A stretch of 48,433 nucleotides of DNA from a virus: the IMG/VR virus record IMGVR_UViG_3300005663_000008, positions 1 through 48,433 of that record; one strand, 5' to 3'. A program made the position numbers and the translations under genes. This document shows positions 1 through 7,156 of this stretch, in pieces (within the stretch, counting starts at the first letter, position 1; each line of letters starts with the position of its first letter). The notes below the pieces were generated by a model that saw only the letters and a program-made list of their open reading frames with translations, was not told where the DNA came from and searched no databases.

Positions 1-77
1 AAGATGTATAGCTTCTGACACAAGTGCCACAGGCAATAAAAATTTCAATGATGTTCATTTATCATATATGTTTATTG
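1..77. repeat. Terminal direct repeat, left copy (contig circularisation overlap)
   Basis: These 77 bases are identical to 48357-48433. The repeat lies inside the tail-spike reading frame, and joining the two ends restores one uninterrupted ORF. A length of exactly 77 is a common assembly k-mer size, so I read it as an assembly overlap of a circular map and not as a packaged terminal repeat. Confidence 0.93.
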
Positions 78-898
78 CTAACTGTGAGGATGAAGCAGTT
101 GATATTGACAACGGCTGGGGCTGGATAATAGATGATGTTGTCTTTGAGTTTAATGATGGCACTTATGTTGTGCAAGTTGTCGGTGGTAATTCCTTCAAAA
201 TTGTTAATTCTAAACTGATAGCAAATACAAATAATACTGCTGTAATACATTTATGGTCAGTTAATAATGCTATTATACAAGGCAATTTAATTCGTGCCTC
301 TGGTACGAGTTCTGCAATCAGATTAAAAGATGCTGAATCAACTATTATTGCTGCTAATACTTTTGACTCCACAGTAGGAAATGAAGAAATATTCATAGAA
401 AATGACTCGGACTTTGCAACTATAACAGGAAATGCTTTTGAGGGAAGTATTGCCAATGCTATTGAATGGGAAAATATGGATACTGGTGGGCATGCAATAT
501 CTGGGAATACTTTTAATACAGTTGGCTCACCTTATACAATCCCGATTCTTGATACAGGAACAGGCTCATATATAAAAATTTCAGGGAATACAGGACTAAC
601 GCAAACAATAACGGCAGCGGCAGGTGGCAGTATTTATACTTACGGCGAAACACTTATAGACGGGACTACCAATAATGTTGCGACTACACTTCCCGATGCA
701 AGAGGAGTCGGTCAACGGAAAGTTGTAAGGGCAGTGTCCAGCGTTGCCAATTGTGCGTCAGGTGGAGGCGCCGATGGATGTATTATGACTATAACAAATG
801 GCGATATAGGCACTTGTGAATTTGACGCAGTTGGAGAATCTTACATCGGTGAGTGGGATGGTGCTAAGTGGATTAAAGTAGGAGGAGATTGTACGTAA
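1..898 (+). CDS. Tail spike / beta-helix protein, C-terminal part (continues from 47824-48433)
   Basis: The frame is open from base 2 and continues the ORF that starts at 47824; the joined gene is 1431 nt and 476 aa. This part carries the body of a right-handed parallel beta-helix: short repeats rich in Asn, Ile and Val such as NNAIIQGNLI and STIIAANTF, as in pectate-lyase-like phage spikes that bind or cut surface polysaccharide. After the helix comes a compact C-terminal domain with four Cys (NCASGGGADGC, GTCEF, GGDCT at the end). An internal ATG at 68 is only the first Met in this half and is not the start. Enzyme activity cannot be told from sequence. The membrane/lysis gene follows 21 bases later. 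Confidence 0.8.
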   Translation, partial: RCIASDTSATGNKNFNDVHLSYMFIANCEDEAVDIDNGWGWIIDDVVFEFNDGTYVVQVVGGNSFKIVNSKLIANTNNTAVIHLWSVNNAIIQGNLIRASGTSSAIRLKDAESTIIAANTFDSTVGNEEIFIENDSDFATITGNAFEGSIANAIEWENMDTGGHAISGNTFNTVGSPYTIPILDTGTGSYIKISGNTGLTQTITAAAGGSIYTYGETLIDGTTNNVATTLPDARGVGQRKVVRAVSSVANCASGGGADGCIMTITNGDIGTCEFDAVGESYIGEWDGAKWIKVGGDCT

Positions 899-919
899 TA
901 AGAAATAGGAGGTGGCACG

Positions 920-1273
920 TTGTCAGAAGAACATGAAGTAAGAACAGAATGTGATAAGAAATTCACAGACTTATTTGAGTGGAAAAACTGTATGATGCCT
1001 AAGGTCGCTAAACTTCCCTCATGGTATTTACTTATCCCGGTGTTCGCTGTCATCTTTATTGCAATAGGATATTCATTTATCTTTGCCAATAATATAGATG
1101 ATAAAAACGTTGTTGAACACAGAGAACTTGCAACTAAACCGGAATTGGTTAAACTGGCCGATAAGGTTGATATGATCCAAACGGCAGTTGATCGGCAATC
1201 GGTTCACATTGAATCATTAACAAAGGTCATGGAAAAAATGGACTCGAAACTTGACAGAGCTTTGGAGAAATGA
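920..1273 (+). CDS. Small membrane protein, holin or inner-spanin candidate
   Basis: 117 aa from a TTG start preceded by AGGAGGTGG. A hydrophilic N-terminus of about 32 residues is followed by one transmembrane helix (roughly 33-55, YLLIPVFAVIFIAIGYSFIF) and a charged, coiled-coil-like tail with heptad spacing (LADKVDMIQTAVDRQ to the C-terminus). It sits directly before two cell-wall hydrolases, so it probably belongs to the lysis cassette. One TM plus a coil fits a single-span holin or an i-spanin; the sequence does not decide between them. Spacing to the next gene is only 3 bases. Confidence 0.6.
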   Translation: MSEEHEVRTECDKKFTDLFEWKNCMMPKVAKLPSWYLLIPVFAVIFIAIGYSFIFANNIDDKNVVEHRELATKPELVKLADKVDMIQTAVDRQSVHIESLTKVMEKMDSKLDRALEK

Positions 1274-1276
1274 ATT

Positions 1277-1570
1277 ATGGTCTGGTATAAACAGGGAGTA
1301 TATGGAGATCTACAGATTCCTGCCCGGAAAGCATTGGGTAAGGTTGCCAGATTATATGCTTCCAAGAAACAGGATCTCTTCATAACGGCTATTAGAGATG
1401 GCAACCACGGATTCGGTAGCCTACATTATGATGGATTAGCATTTGATTTCCGTAAGGGCAAGGGGATATCTAAACTGGATATTCAGGACATGCTGGGACT
1501 TGATTATGATGTTGTAGAACATGAAGGACATTATCATGTTGAATATGATCCAAAAGGAAGGGGGTATTGA
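1277..1570 (+). CDS. M15-like zinc peptidase (DD-/L-alanyl-D-glutamate peptidase type endolysin)
   Basis: 97 aa, about the minimal size of the Hedgehog/DD-peptidase (M15) fold. Residues 50-58 read HYDGLAFDF, matching the HxxxxxxD zinc motif (H50, D57), and residues 79-87 VVEHEGHYH supply the catalytic acid and the third ligand (H87). The family cleaves peptide cross-links of peptidoglycan. There is no signal peptide, so release would need a holin, for which the preceding gene is the candidate. Its stop codon overlaps the next start (TGATG), which indicates coupled translation of the two hydrolases. Confidence 0.75.
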   Translation: MVWYKQGVYGDLQIPARKALGKVARLYASKKQDLFITAIRDGNHGFGSLHYDGLAFDFRKGKGISKLDIQDMLGLDYDVVEHEGHYHVEYDPKGRGY

Positions 1571-2094
1571 TGATAAAATGTGGAGATATATTTTTAGTAA
1601 AGGGTACTGGCTGGATAGGTCGAGTAATAAATTTCTGGCAGAGTTTGAATTCCCTGGATAACAAATCAAAATACTCTCATACTGGGATAATATTAAATGA
1701 ACAGGGCAAAACCATTGAAGCATTATGGACTGGGATAAAATATGGAGATCTGCATAACTATCTGGGGCAGGAAGTTTTGATAGTTAGATATAATAAAATG
1801 GATCCAGAAATAAGAGATGCGGCTCTGGCAAAAATCCGGGAATTAAAAGGAAAGCCATATCCATACTGGAGATTGATTTTACATACCAGTTCAATTATGA
1901 GGAAATGGTCTGGGCTGAAGATCCCAGTGTGTAGCGAGATAGTTAAATACTTCATGCGAATGATTCGTAACAGTGATGAAAGCTGGTGGGGATATAACCC
2001 TGATCGCCTGCATGATGATTTTAAGATAGATAAGGATTTTGATCCTCATGTATATGAGGGAGAATTAAACAGTAAAGTTTTTGGATCCAAATAA
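1570..2094 (+). CDS. Permuted NlpC/P60-type cysteine hydrolase (YiiX-like)
   Basis: 174 aa with the circularly permuted papain-like order: GDIFLV at residues 5-10, the catalytic His in KYSHTGIIL (H37), an acidic residue in TIEALW (E50), then the catalytic Cys in PVCSEIV (C121). YiiX/LRAT-like relatives hydrolyse amide bonds in cell wall or lipid substrates. The ATG at 1570 is preferred to an upstream TTG because GGGGG lies just before it and it overlaps the M15 stop. Last gene of the rightward arm; its 3' end overlaps the end of the opposing gene by 30 bases. It may be a second lysin or an envelope-modifying enzyme. Confidence 0.65.
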   Translation: MIKCGDIFLVKGTGWIGRVINFWQSLNSLDNKSKYSHTGIILNEQGKTIEALWTGIKYGDLHNYLGQEVLIVRYNKMDPEIRDAALAKIRELKGKPYPYWRLILHTSSIMRKWSGLKIPVCSEIVKYFMRMIRNSDESWWGYNPDRLHDDFKIDKDFDPHVYEGELNSKVFGSK

Positions 2095-2592
2095 ATCTTT
2101 AAGAAAACCCTTACTATCCAACGGTACAACATGATCTTCCATATAAGGATACCAGTGTTTCCAGTTCTTATGTATGTCCCCAGAGTTGTAAGGGTACTTA
2201 TCTAAATAAACTCCCAGAACATATACCGGGGAATATCCCTTCTTGATGGCAGCTATCACTCCCAGGAGCGCTACAGATCCATGGAGAGGGTCAATCATTA
2301 AGACCTCATCAACTCTATGGTGTCGCTGGGATCCCACTTCCAGGCCGATAACATGAGAGTTATCAGGGATCGGGGAGTCTGCCGGGTGTAAAGTACAGAC
2401 AAAATTCCAGGGATATCCGGGCAGCCAATTGTGTGTATGATTTAATGACATGATCGGCATAAAGACATTAAGGGATTTGTAATAATAGAATTCCAGGTCC
2501 CGAATGTAATCTTTCTCCGGTCCACCTACTATTAATATAGGGCCGAGCGTGGATGTTATCTGAAACTTGGCTGGTTTATCATTTATTTTCAT
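2065..2592 (-). CDS. DUF115/MptE-like or glycosyltransferase-29-like phage protein
   Basis: 175 aa. The N-terminus ILIVGGPEKDYIRDL resembles the nucleotide-sugar/pterin binding start of DUF115-type proteins. The middle VDEVLMIDPLHG, then GSVALLGVIAAIKKGYSPVYVLGVYLD, follows the family pattern of a Gly-Ser turn, a helix and a lysine-Gly-Tyr-x-x-hydrophobic-Leu-Gly strand. It is the last gene of the leftward arm and overlaps the ParB-like gene by 4 bases (ATGA). The product could transfer a sugar or phosphate group; the substrate is unknown. Assigned by pattern recognition only. Confidence 0.4.
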   Translation of the reverse strand: MKINDKPAKFQITSTLGPILIVGGPEKDYIRDLEFYYYKSLNVFMPIMSLNHTHNWLPGYPWNFVCTLHPADSPIPDNSHVIGLEVGSQRHHRVDEVLMIDPLHGSVALLGVIAAIKKGYSPVYVLGVYLDKYPYNSGDIHKNWKHWYPYMEDHVVPLDSKGFLKDLFGSKNFTV

Positions 2593-2963
2593 TTGTCCCA
2601 GATTTCCTTCCAGTTAGAAATTGATTCATAATGTTTCTTCAGAGTATCTAACCTATCCAGATCATACCTATTCCATTCTTCAACTGCTTCCAGGATCTCC
2701 CAGCAATCAAATATATATAGCGGATCAAACTTTATCATTATTTCCCAACGGGACATACCTACCAGGATTCGGCCTTTATAAGTAATCAATGGATTGACTA
2801 AGCCGAATCTCCATATGGACACTATTATCTTATCAAAATATTCCTGACGTTCTGGCCGGCGTTTATCTCTTGTCTTGTATGAGAAGTGAACTGATCCAGC
2901 TCTAAAACCGGGGATTAATAATGCTCCCGGAATTCTCTTTTCTATGAATGATATTGGTGTCAT
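2589..2963 (-). CDS. ParB-like/sulfiredoxin-fold domain protein
   Basis: 124 aa. Residues about 45-75 (FDKIIVSIWRFGLVNPLI, then TYKGRILVGMSRWEIM) match the ParB N-terminal pattern in which a strand with xNPLIV is followed by a Gly-rich hairpin and a conserved RW/HRW helix. In ParB/Srx proteins this fold binds a nucleotide, and some phage members are nucleases or modification factors. The strong AAAGGAGAT precedes the ATG. It is coupled by 4-base overlaps to the radical SAM gene upstream and the DUF115-like gene downstream, so the three proteins are probably made together. Confidence 0.5.
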   Translation of the reverse strand: MTPISFIEKRIPGALLIPGFRAGSVHFSYKTRDKRRPERQEYFDKIIVSIWRFGLVNPLITYKGRILVGMSRWEIMIKFDPLYIFDCWEILEAVEEWNRYDLDRLDTLKKHYESISNWKEIWDK

Positions 2964-3883
2964 TTTATCTCCTTTAATGTTGTTGAAAACATATTGATTC
3001 TCTTGTCATTATTATCAACCGAGCTGAATACAAGAGCTTCTGATTTGTCAAGGTTGAGCTGGTCACAGTTTTTACATAGGATTTCAGATCCGGGATCATA
3101 GCCCTTATGAAATGCAAAGATTTCTTTATATTTTATAGATTCAAATATATCAGCAATACTCTGTGTATTCAAATCCCCCAGTGTCAATTCCCCATTGAAA
3201 TCAAAGCAGCACATATTAACAGTACCATCTACCTGTACTTGCAGCGGGGTATTGAAGGGTCTACCACAAGTATTCAACCGTTGTCTTTGGATCTCTCTAA
3301 ACCTCAGCGTGTTCCCCCAGTTATGCGGTCTCCATACATCTATAACATCAGCCCGGCTAATCCAGAATTTAACACATTTCTGCCAGTTGACTCCCTCAAT
3401 ATCCATGAAATTCATATAGACCTTGGCCTGTCTGGATTGCTGACATATTGTATCAAGATTGGAAATCATGTTCTCAAAGGCATAGTAGGTTTTCACTCCG
3501 TGTATCAATTCAAAGCTCTCCGGGGTGTCCCCGTAAAAGCTTACCCGAATGATGTCCATACCAGCGGACTCAAGGAGCTTGAATCGGGAAGGTGTCAACA
3601 TGGATCCATTTGTATAAACCGTAACTTTCAATCCCTTGGTTTTTGCAAATTCTATTTTATCATCCAATGTGGGATCATAAAGCGGCTCTCCAAAACCGGA
3701 AAAGGTAATTGAATTGAATTGATCGGTTTCTTTGAATATGTTATTCAATAAATATTTAAATCTTTCAAGTCCCATGGTTCCCGTTTGCCGGACAAATTGA
3801 TTTCTAGGGCACATCATACAGTGATAATTACAAAAGGTAGAAACCTCAAATCTTAATTCATTATTAACTGGGGAAATTTGCAT
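2960..3883 (-). CDS. Radical SAM enzyme with SPASM-type C-terminal domain
   Basis: 307 aa. C18-x3-C22-x2-C25 (STFCNYHCMMC) is the canonical 4Fe-4S/SAM cluster motif; SGFGEP at 62-67 is the SAM-binding GGE-like motif; VTVYTNGS at 87-94 is the next core strand. The C-terminus has the SPASM Cys set: C206, C225-C226, C270 and C273, with GDLNTQSIADIF between. SPASM enzymes usually act on peptides or carry auxiliary clusters. No obvious RiPP precursor or transporter is nearby; the partners are a ParB-like and a DUF115-like protein. It may modify DNA, a nucleotide or a small protein; none of these is shown. Confidence 0.82.
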   Translation of the reverse strand: MQISPVNNELRFEVSTFCNYHCMMCPRNQFVRQTGTMGLERFKYLLNNIFKETDQFNSITFSGFGEPLYDPTLDDKIEFAKTKGLKVTVYTNGSMLTPSRFKLLESAGMDIIRVSFYGDTPESFELIHGVKTYYAFENMISNLDTICQQSRQAKVYMNFMDIEGVNWQKCVKFWISRADVIDVWRPHNWGNTLRFREIQRQRLNTCGRPFNTPLQVQVDGTVNMCCFDFNGELTLGDLNTQSIADIFESIKYKEIFAFHKGYDPGSEILCKNCDQLNLDKSEALVFSSVDNNDKRINMFSTTLKEIK

Positions 3884-3895
3884 AACATCCTCTCT

Positions 3896-5005
3896 CTAAG
3901 ATCTGGGCCGGAGCTTAAACAGATTTCTATATTGATTTTGAACGATATAGAATTTACTGGAGCCGGTGCTTTTCTTTGTTATAACTCCTAAAATATATAA
4001 TTCCTCAACTACTTTCTTAGCAGTTGGCCGGGAAACCTTGATAGCATGGGTGATTTGGTTTAAAGTCATTTCTTTATTCCTACTGATAACAGTCAATGTT
4101 CTCAATCTGACATATGGAATTGTATGCCGGGTAACACGTTTAATGGCATTAATAGCCTTTGTTTTATCATTTAATATGTGCATAAGGCCGGTATATAAAC
4201 CTGACATTTGCTTAGCAGCTCTCCAGGGTTCTTCTACGTTATCAACCGGGAAGTCAATGTACCCAGTTTTCCAGTCCCTTGAAACATCGGCCCGCAGCAT
4301 TACTAACCTGGTTGCCAGGCCAGCTATGGCATCTGGATATAAAACCTTATCTGGAGTACCGCAGCCCTCAAGAAATTCCAGGGTAGCTTCTGATAGAATT
4401 TTATTAATTGATTTAACATGACCACCAGCTTTTATCTTATCCCAGATTTTAGATCTATCATTCATATCAAACATGGGTCTGAAGGTAAGAAAGCGTTCCC
4501 CCAGGGATGATTCTAGGGTGCGCATTTTCTCCAGGGCCGGAGTACCGGCAAGGATAATGCCAAACTTGGCTGAGAAATTCTTTGTCCCCAGACCCGTTGA
4601 TTTCTCCAGCTCTCCATCATAGGCGGCCCGGAGCTGGCTGAATACCTGGCTGCGGTATGTAGGGTGCATATCAGTGATTGTACTGGCATCCTTGATAAGC
4701 ATGTTACGGCCATCTAATCGGGGCAATAGAGAAGCTTCCTTACCATCTTCAGTATCTTTCTTTCGAGCGCCTGAAATTAATGAGTTCGGAGTTAGCAGCG
4801 ATACACATTCTATTTCTGGAGATTTGGATAAAGCGCTTACAACTTTACTTTTACCGGAACTGGGCGGAGCAATAATCATCAGCCATACACTTTCATTGTC
4901 CATACGATTCGCAATAACAGTTGCAATTATGATAGGTAGAAAATCTTTTTCCTTTTCAAGGTAGAGATGCTTGTAGAAGATCTTCTCAAGTTTTTTGAAT
5001 GTCAT
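3896..5005 (-). CDS. AAA+ family ATPase with C-terminal winged helix, possible replicative helicase
   Basis: 369 aa. Walker A is APPSSGKS (residues 46-53); a hydrophobic strand ending in an acidic residue (NMLIKD, 101-106) is the likely Walker B; SLGERFLTFRP (168-177) resembles an arginine-finger/sensor loop. Residues about 305-350 (LTLNQITHAIKVSRPTAKKV type pattern) form a winged helix with a typical recognition helix. The order P-loop then wHTH is seen in DUF3987/D5- and MCM-like phage helicases. It lies with replication genes, and no other ring helicase is evident in the genome, so a replication role is plausible. Its Shine-Dalgarno is weak. Confidence 0.55.
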   Translation of the reverse strand: MTFKKLEKIFYKHLYLEKEKDFLPIIIATVIANRMDNESVWLMIIAPPSSGKSKVVSALSKSPEIECVSLLTPNSLISGARKKDTEDGKEASLLPRLDGRNMLIKDASTITDMHPTYRSQVFSQLRAAYDGELEKSTGLGTKNFSAKFGIILAGTPALEKMRTLESSLGERFLTFRPMFDMNDRSKIWDKIKAGGHVKSINKILSEATLEFLEGCGTPDKVLYPDAIAGLATRLVMLRADVSRDWKTGYIDFPVDNVEEPWRAAKQMSGLYTGLMHILNDKTKAINAIKRVTRHTIPYVRLRTLTVISRNKEMTLNQITHAIKVSRPTAKKVVEELYILGVITKKSTGSSKFYIVQNQYRNLFKLRPRS

Positions 5006-5007
5006 GT

Positions 5008-5427
5008 TTAATTCTCACATACCGGATTCTGAATACAGCCTATGCAATTATTAATAGTTACAATTTGTTGACAAGCAAGACCTTCGATTTTTGCAGGACT
5101 TACACCGTTATCTTTTGCTAGAGTTGTAACGTAAACTTCATCGCTCGGATCGCTTTCATTCCCAACTGTATCATGTGCAGTTACCATAAAGTAATAAGTT
5201 GTATCGTCTGTTAAGTTTGGTATGCTTCCCGTTGGCTTAACGACCTGTTTGTTTCCTAAGTAATCGCCAGAAGCCGTACCGTAGTAAATAGTATATCCTG
5301 CCAAGTCAGTCAGTTCTGTGTTGTCTGCGTTCATTGTGGGGGCTTTCCATGACAAAGTTATGTTTGCCGCCTGAACTGTTACTGCAAATGCTAATACGAT
5401 TAATAATGTAAGGATTGTTTGTTTCAT
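5008..5427 (-). CDS. Secreted fibronectin type III domain protein
   Basis: 139 aa. A Sec signal peptide (MKQTILTLLIVLAFAVTVQA, cleavage after residue 20) is followed by one FN3 domain, residues about 22-108: ITLSWKAPT, LAGYTIYYGTASG, and TTYYFMVTAHDTVGNESDPSDEVYV are the classic B, C and F/G strand signatures. The last 25 residues contain four Cys (ACQQ, NNCIGC, VCEN), which suggests disulfides in the periplasm. AAAGGAG precedes the ATG. It is encoded among replication genes and not with tail genes, so it is probably an early secreted product. Role unknown; surface exclusion is one idea. Confidence 0.72.
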   Translation of the reverse strand: MKQTILTLLIVLAFAVTVQAANITLSWKAPTMNADNTELTDLAGYTIYYGTASGDYLGNKQVVKPTGSIPNLTDDTTYYFMVTAHDTVGNESDPSDEVYVTTLAKDNGVSPAKIEGLACQQIVTINNCIGCIQNPVCEN

Positions 5428-5651
5428 TTTGGCTCCTTTATATGCGGGATTGTAAGTTTATGATATGCCTCTAGTACATCAGCCATTTCTTTCCGTATTC
5501 TTTCGATGTTTGGCGTTTTCTTTTCATCTTCTGGATGATAATTGAGATAGCCAAATCGTTCTGCCTTACAAACTTCTTTTGTTAATTCAGAACATTCCTC
5601 AATTAATCTTATTGCAAGAGAACCTATATGTTTGTATTTTGGATCGCTCAT
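5424..5651 (-). CDS. MazG-like nucleotide pyrophosphohydrolase
   Basis: 75 aa, the length of a single MazG/all-alpha NTP pyrophosphatase half. EECSE (E18, E19, E22) and, 33 residues on, EMADVLEAY (E55, D58) form the EExxE and ExxD metal-binding pattern. Such enzymes hydrolyse NTPs or (p)ppGpp-related alarmones and are frequent in phages. The 4-base overlap with the FN3 gene indicates coupling. Confidence 0.7.
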   Translation of the reverse strand: MSDPKYKHIGSLAIRLIEECSELTKEVCKAERFGYLNYHPEDEKKTPNIERIRKEMADVLEAYHKLTIPHIKEPK

Positions 5652-5654
5652 GAT

Positions 5655-5756
5655 TTACCATCCCCTACTGAGAGGTTTCATTATCCAAGCTAATATTCCC
5701 CACGCAATAACTATTCCCAATACCAGACCTATTATTATTCCGATAACATATTCCAC
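5655..5756 (-). CDS. Single-span membrane microprotein
   Basis: From a GTG at 5756 this encodes 33 aa; from an in-frame ATG at 5765 it would be 36 aa. GGAG lies too close to the ATG but at good distance from the GTG, so GTG is preferred. Almost the whole peptide is one hydrophobic helix (VIGIIIGLVLGIVIAWGILA) followed by a positively charged tail (MKPLSRGW). It could be a small inhibitor or a membrane-modulating peptide; nothing more can be said. Confidence 0.5.
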   Translation of the reverse strand: MEYVIGIIIGLVLGIVIAWGILAWIMKPLSRGW

Positions 5757-5793
5757 TCTCCCCATCTCCTTTATTTGGACTGGTTAAATTCTA

Positions 5794-5943
5794 TTACTTA
5801 ATTTCCTTTTTTAAATCATCTTGAAGCTGTATTGACTTTGCATGTAGTGTAGTATTAAATTCAGATACAGTTCTTGTTTGAATACATATCTGATTTAACA
5901 GCTTTAAGGTTAATATCATAAATTTTATTCTCAAATCTCCCAT
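5794..5943 (-). CDS. Hypothetical small protein, 49 aa
   Basis: ATG at 5943 is preceded by a strong AAAGGAGG with good spacing. The N-terminus RIKFMILTLKLLNQIC is amphipathic and hydrophobic; the C-terminus SIQLQDDLKKEIK is charged and helical. No recognisable family. It fills the gap between the membrane microprotein and the next gene. Confidence 0.5.
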   Translation of the reverse strand: MGDLRIKFMILTLKLLNQICIQTRTVSEFNTTLHAKSIQLQDDLKKEIK

Positions 5944-5963
5944 CCCTCTCCCTCCTTTCGCCG

Positions 5964-6464
5964 TCAGGCTTTAACTCTTAATTCCTCTGCAAGTTTGACT
6001 ATATCTGGATGCCAACGCTTGCCGGTTCCTTTGCATTTATCACATTTATTACAAACTTGATTAATCATATCAGCCATTGTAGCTGTCTGTCCTTGGCCGT
6101 GGCACTCAGGACATTTATTATCCCTCTCCCTCAAAACCATGTCACGGATGAAGTCGGACAGGAGTTTGGGAAAAGTTTTGGGGTTGAGTTCAATTAATAA
6201 AGTCTTAACATAGTCTGTACCTAAAAAGTCTTTCTCTAAATTAAACCCTTTACCAAAAAGATAATCATCATACCACTCCTGCTCCTCCGCCTTTTCCTTC
6301 ATATCCCAAAAGGCTTCACTGTCACGGGCAAAGGACTTGAATCTATAATATACAAACATGTGCTGGTTACAGTTTTTACAAGTATTGCTGATTCCTAGAA
6401 ATTCATGAAAGCACTCATCAGGAAACAGCACAGCATGTAACAGTTTATTTTCTTTTTCGTTCAT
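5964..6464 (-). CDS. Zinc-finger protein with DnaJ-type CxxCxGxG motifs
   Basis: 166 aa. An N-terminal CxxC-type pair (NTCKNCNQH) is followed by a helical middle, then by CPECHGQG and CDKCKGTG, two CxxCxGxG motifs as in the DnaJ zinc domain and in phage zinc-ribbon proteins. The fold probably binds two zinc ions and may contact nucleic acid or protein. A similar motif pair closes the RyR-like gene at 7735-8292, so the phage encodes two such modules. It overlaps the upstream gene by 4 bases. Confidence 0.5.
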   Translation of the reverse strand: MNEKENKLLHAVLFPDECFHEFLGISNTCKNCNQHMFVYYRFKSFARDSEAFWDMKEKAEEQEWYDDYLFGKGFNLEKDFLGTDYVKTLLIELNPKTFPKLLSDFIRDMVLRERDNKCPECHGQGQTATMADMINQVCNKCDKCKGTGKRWHPDIVKLAEELRVKA

Positions 6465-6694
6465 TTCTTAACCCTCAATTTCCATCCCTCAGCTTTTAAT
6501 TCTTCGGTGATGTCGAAAGTTCCAAAAACATTATTCAACTTAAATGGTAATTTATCTATATCAAACTCCAAATCGTCAACGGTAATTGATCTGGATAATA
6601 TATTCCCTATTAAAGTGTATGGATGTTCTACTACATAATTTTCACCTATTTCTCTCGTTATCTCTCTAAAGATTTCCAGTTTGGTGATTTTCAT
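6461..6694 (-). CDS. Hypothetical protein, 77 aa
   Basis: A small acidic/basic mixed protein (LEIFREITREIGENYVVEH at 7-25; ends AEGWKLRVKK). No family recognised. It starts with an ATGA overlap at the stop of the zinc microprotein upstream and ends in another overlap, so it is part of a tightly coupled run of five small genes. Confidence 0.55.
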   Translation of the reverse strand: MKITKLEIFREITREIGENYVVEHPYTLIGNILSRSITVDDLEFDIDKLPFKLNNVFGTFDITEELKAEGWKLRVKK

Positions 6695-6771
6695 TTCTTC
6701 TCCCTGTAAGGATTATTTGGACAATCTTTACATTGCCATTGTTCATTTTTGCAATAGTCACATTCTTTCAT
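6691..6771 (-). CDS. 26-aa zinc-knuckle microprotein
   Basis: The peptide is only 26 aa but carries a perfect CxxC-x6-CxxC set: C4, C7, C14 and C17 (ECDYCKNE, then CKDCPNN). It is joined by ATGA overlaps to genes on both sides, which argues for real translation despite its size. A structural zinc site is likely; the target is unknown. Confidence 0.5.
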   Translation of the reverse strand: MKECDYCKNEQWQCKDCPNNPYREKK

Positions 6772-6923
6772 TTCTTAAGCTCCTTCAATATTTTCTTCTT
6801 AATCCCCTTTGCCAAGTTTGTATAATCTTTTTTGTTTTGTGCTGTCATATTGCTAAAACCAGTGTCAGTAGCAACGGCCCACAGAAAGTCTCTTAGCCAG
6901 TGTTTATCGGGCTTGGCTTTCAT
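6768..6923 (-). CDS. Hypothetical small basic protein, 51 aa
   Basis: 51 aa, rich in Lys (starts MKAKPDKHWLRDFLWAV; ends IKKKILKELKK). Both ends overlap neighbouring genes by ATGA. It follows the XRE regulator in the same transcript. Function unknown; the basic helical tail could bind nucleic acid. Confidence 0.5.
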   Translation of the reverse strand: MKAKPDKHWLRDFLWAVATDTGFSNMTAQNKKDYTNLAKGIKKKILKELKK

Positions 6924-7156
6924 TTCAATATCTCCTCAATCGAACAATTAAAAATATCAGCCCATTCTGGCAAATCATGAGCATAGATTGATTGTGTACC
7001 GTTTTCAATATTTGAAATAGTTGCTGAAGATACGCATAATTTCCGAGCAACATTATCTTGAGTCCAACCTTTTGCTTTTCTTAATTGACAGAGCTTATCA
7101 CCTAATCTTAGTTTTCTCTCTGATTTTCGTATTCTATATTCAAGGTCGTTATTCAT
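6920..7156 (-). CDS. XRE/Cro-like helix-turn-helix regulator
   Basis: 78 aa. Residues about 20-74 form a complete HTH_3 domain: LCQLRKAKGWTQDNVARKL, then the turn and recognition helix VSSATISNIENG, and the closing ADIFNCSIEEIL helix. There is no extra dimerisation or protease domain, so it is Cro-sized. It is the only clear repressor-type protein in the genome and a candidate reader of the GTGATATCAC palindromes near the promoters. With no integrase present, it more likely times early/late expression than maintains lysogeny. Confidence 0.75.
   Translation of the reverse strand: MNNDLEYRIRKSERKLRLGDKLCQLRKAKGWTQDNVARKLCVSSATISNIENGTQSIYAHDLPEWADIFNCSIEEILK

Noticed and set aside
1-77. True packaged terminal repeat
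   Set aside because: The repeat is inside an intact coding frame and has a length typical of an assembly k-mer; real podovirus terminal repeats are usually longer and intergenic. It was treated as circularisation overlap.
3107-3712. 201-aa plus-strand ORF
   Set aside because: Antisense to the radical SAM gene, whose Cys motifs are intact; no site upstream.
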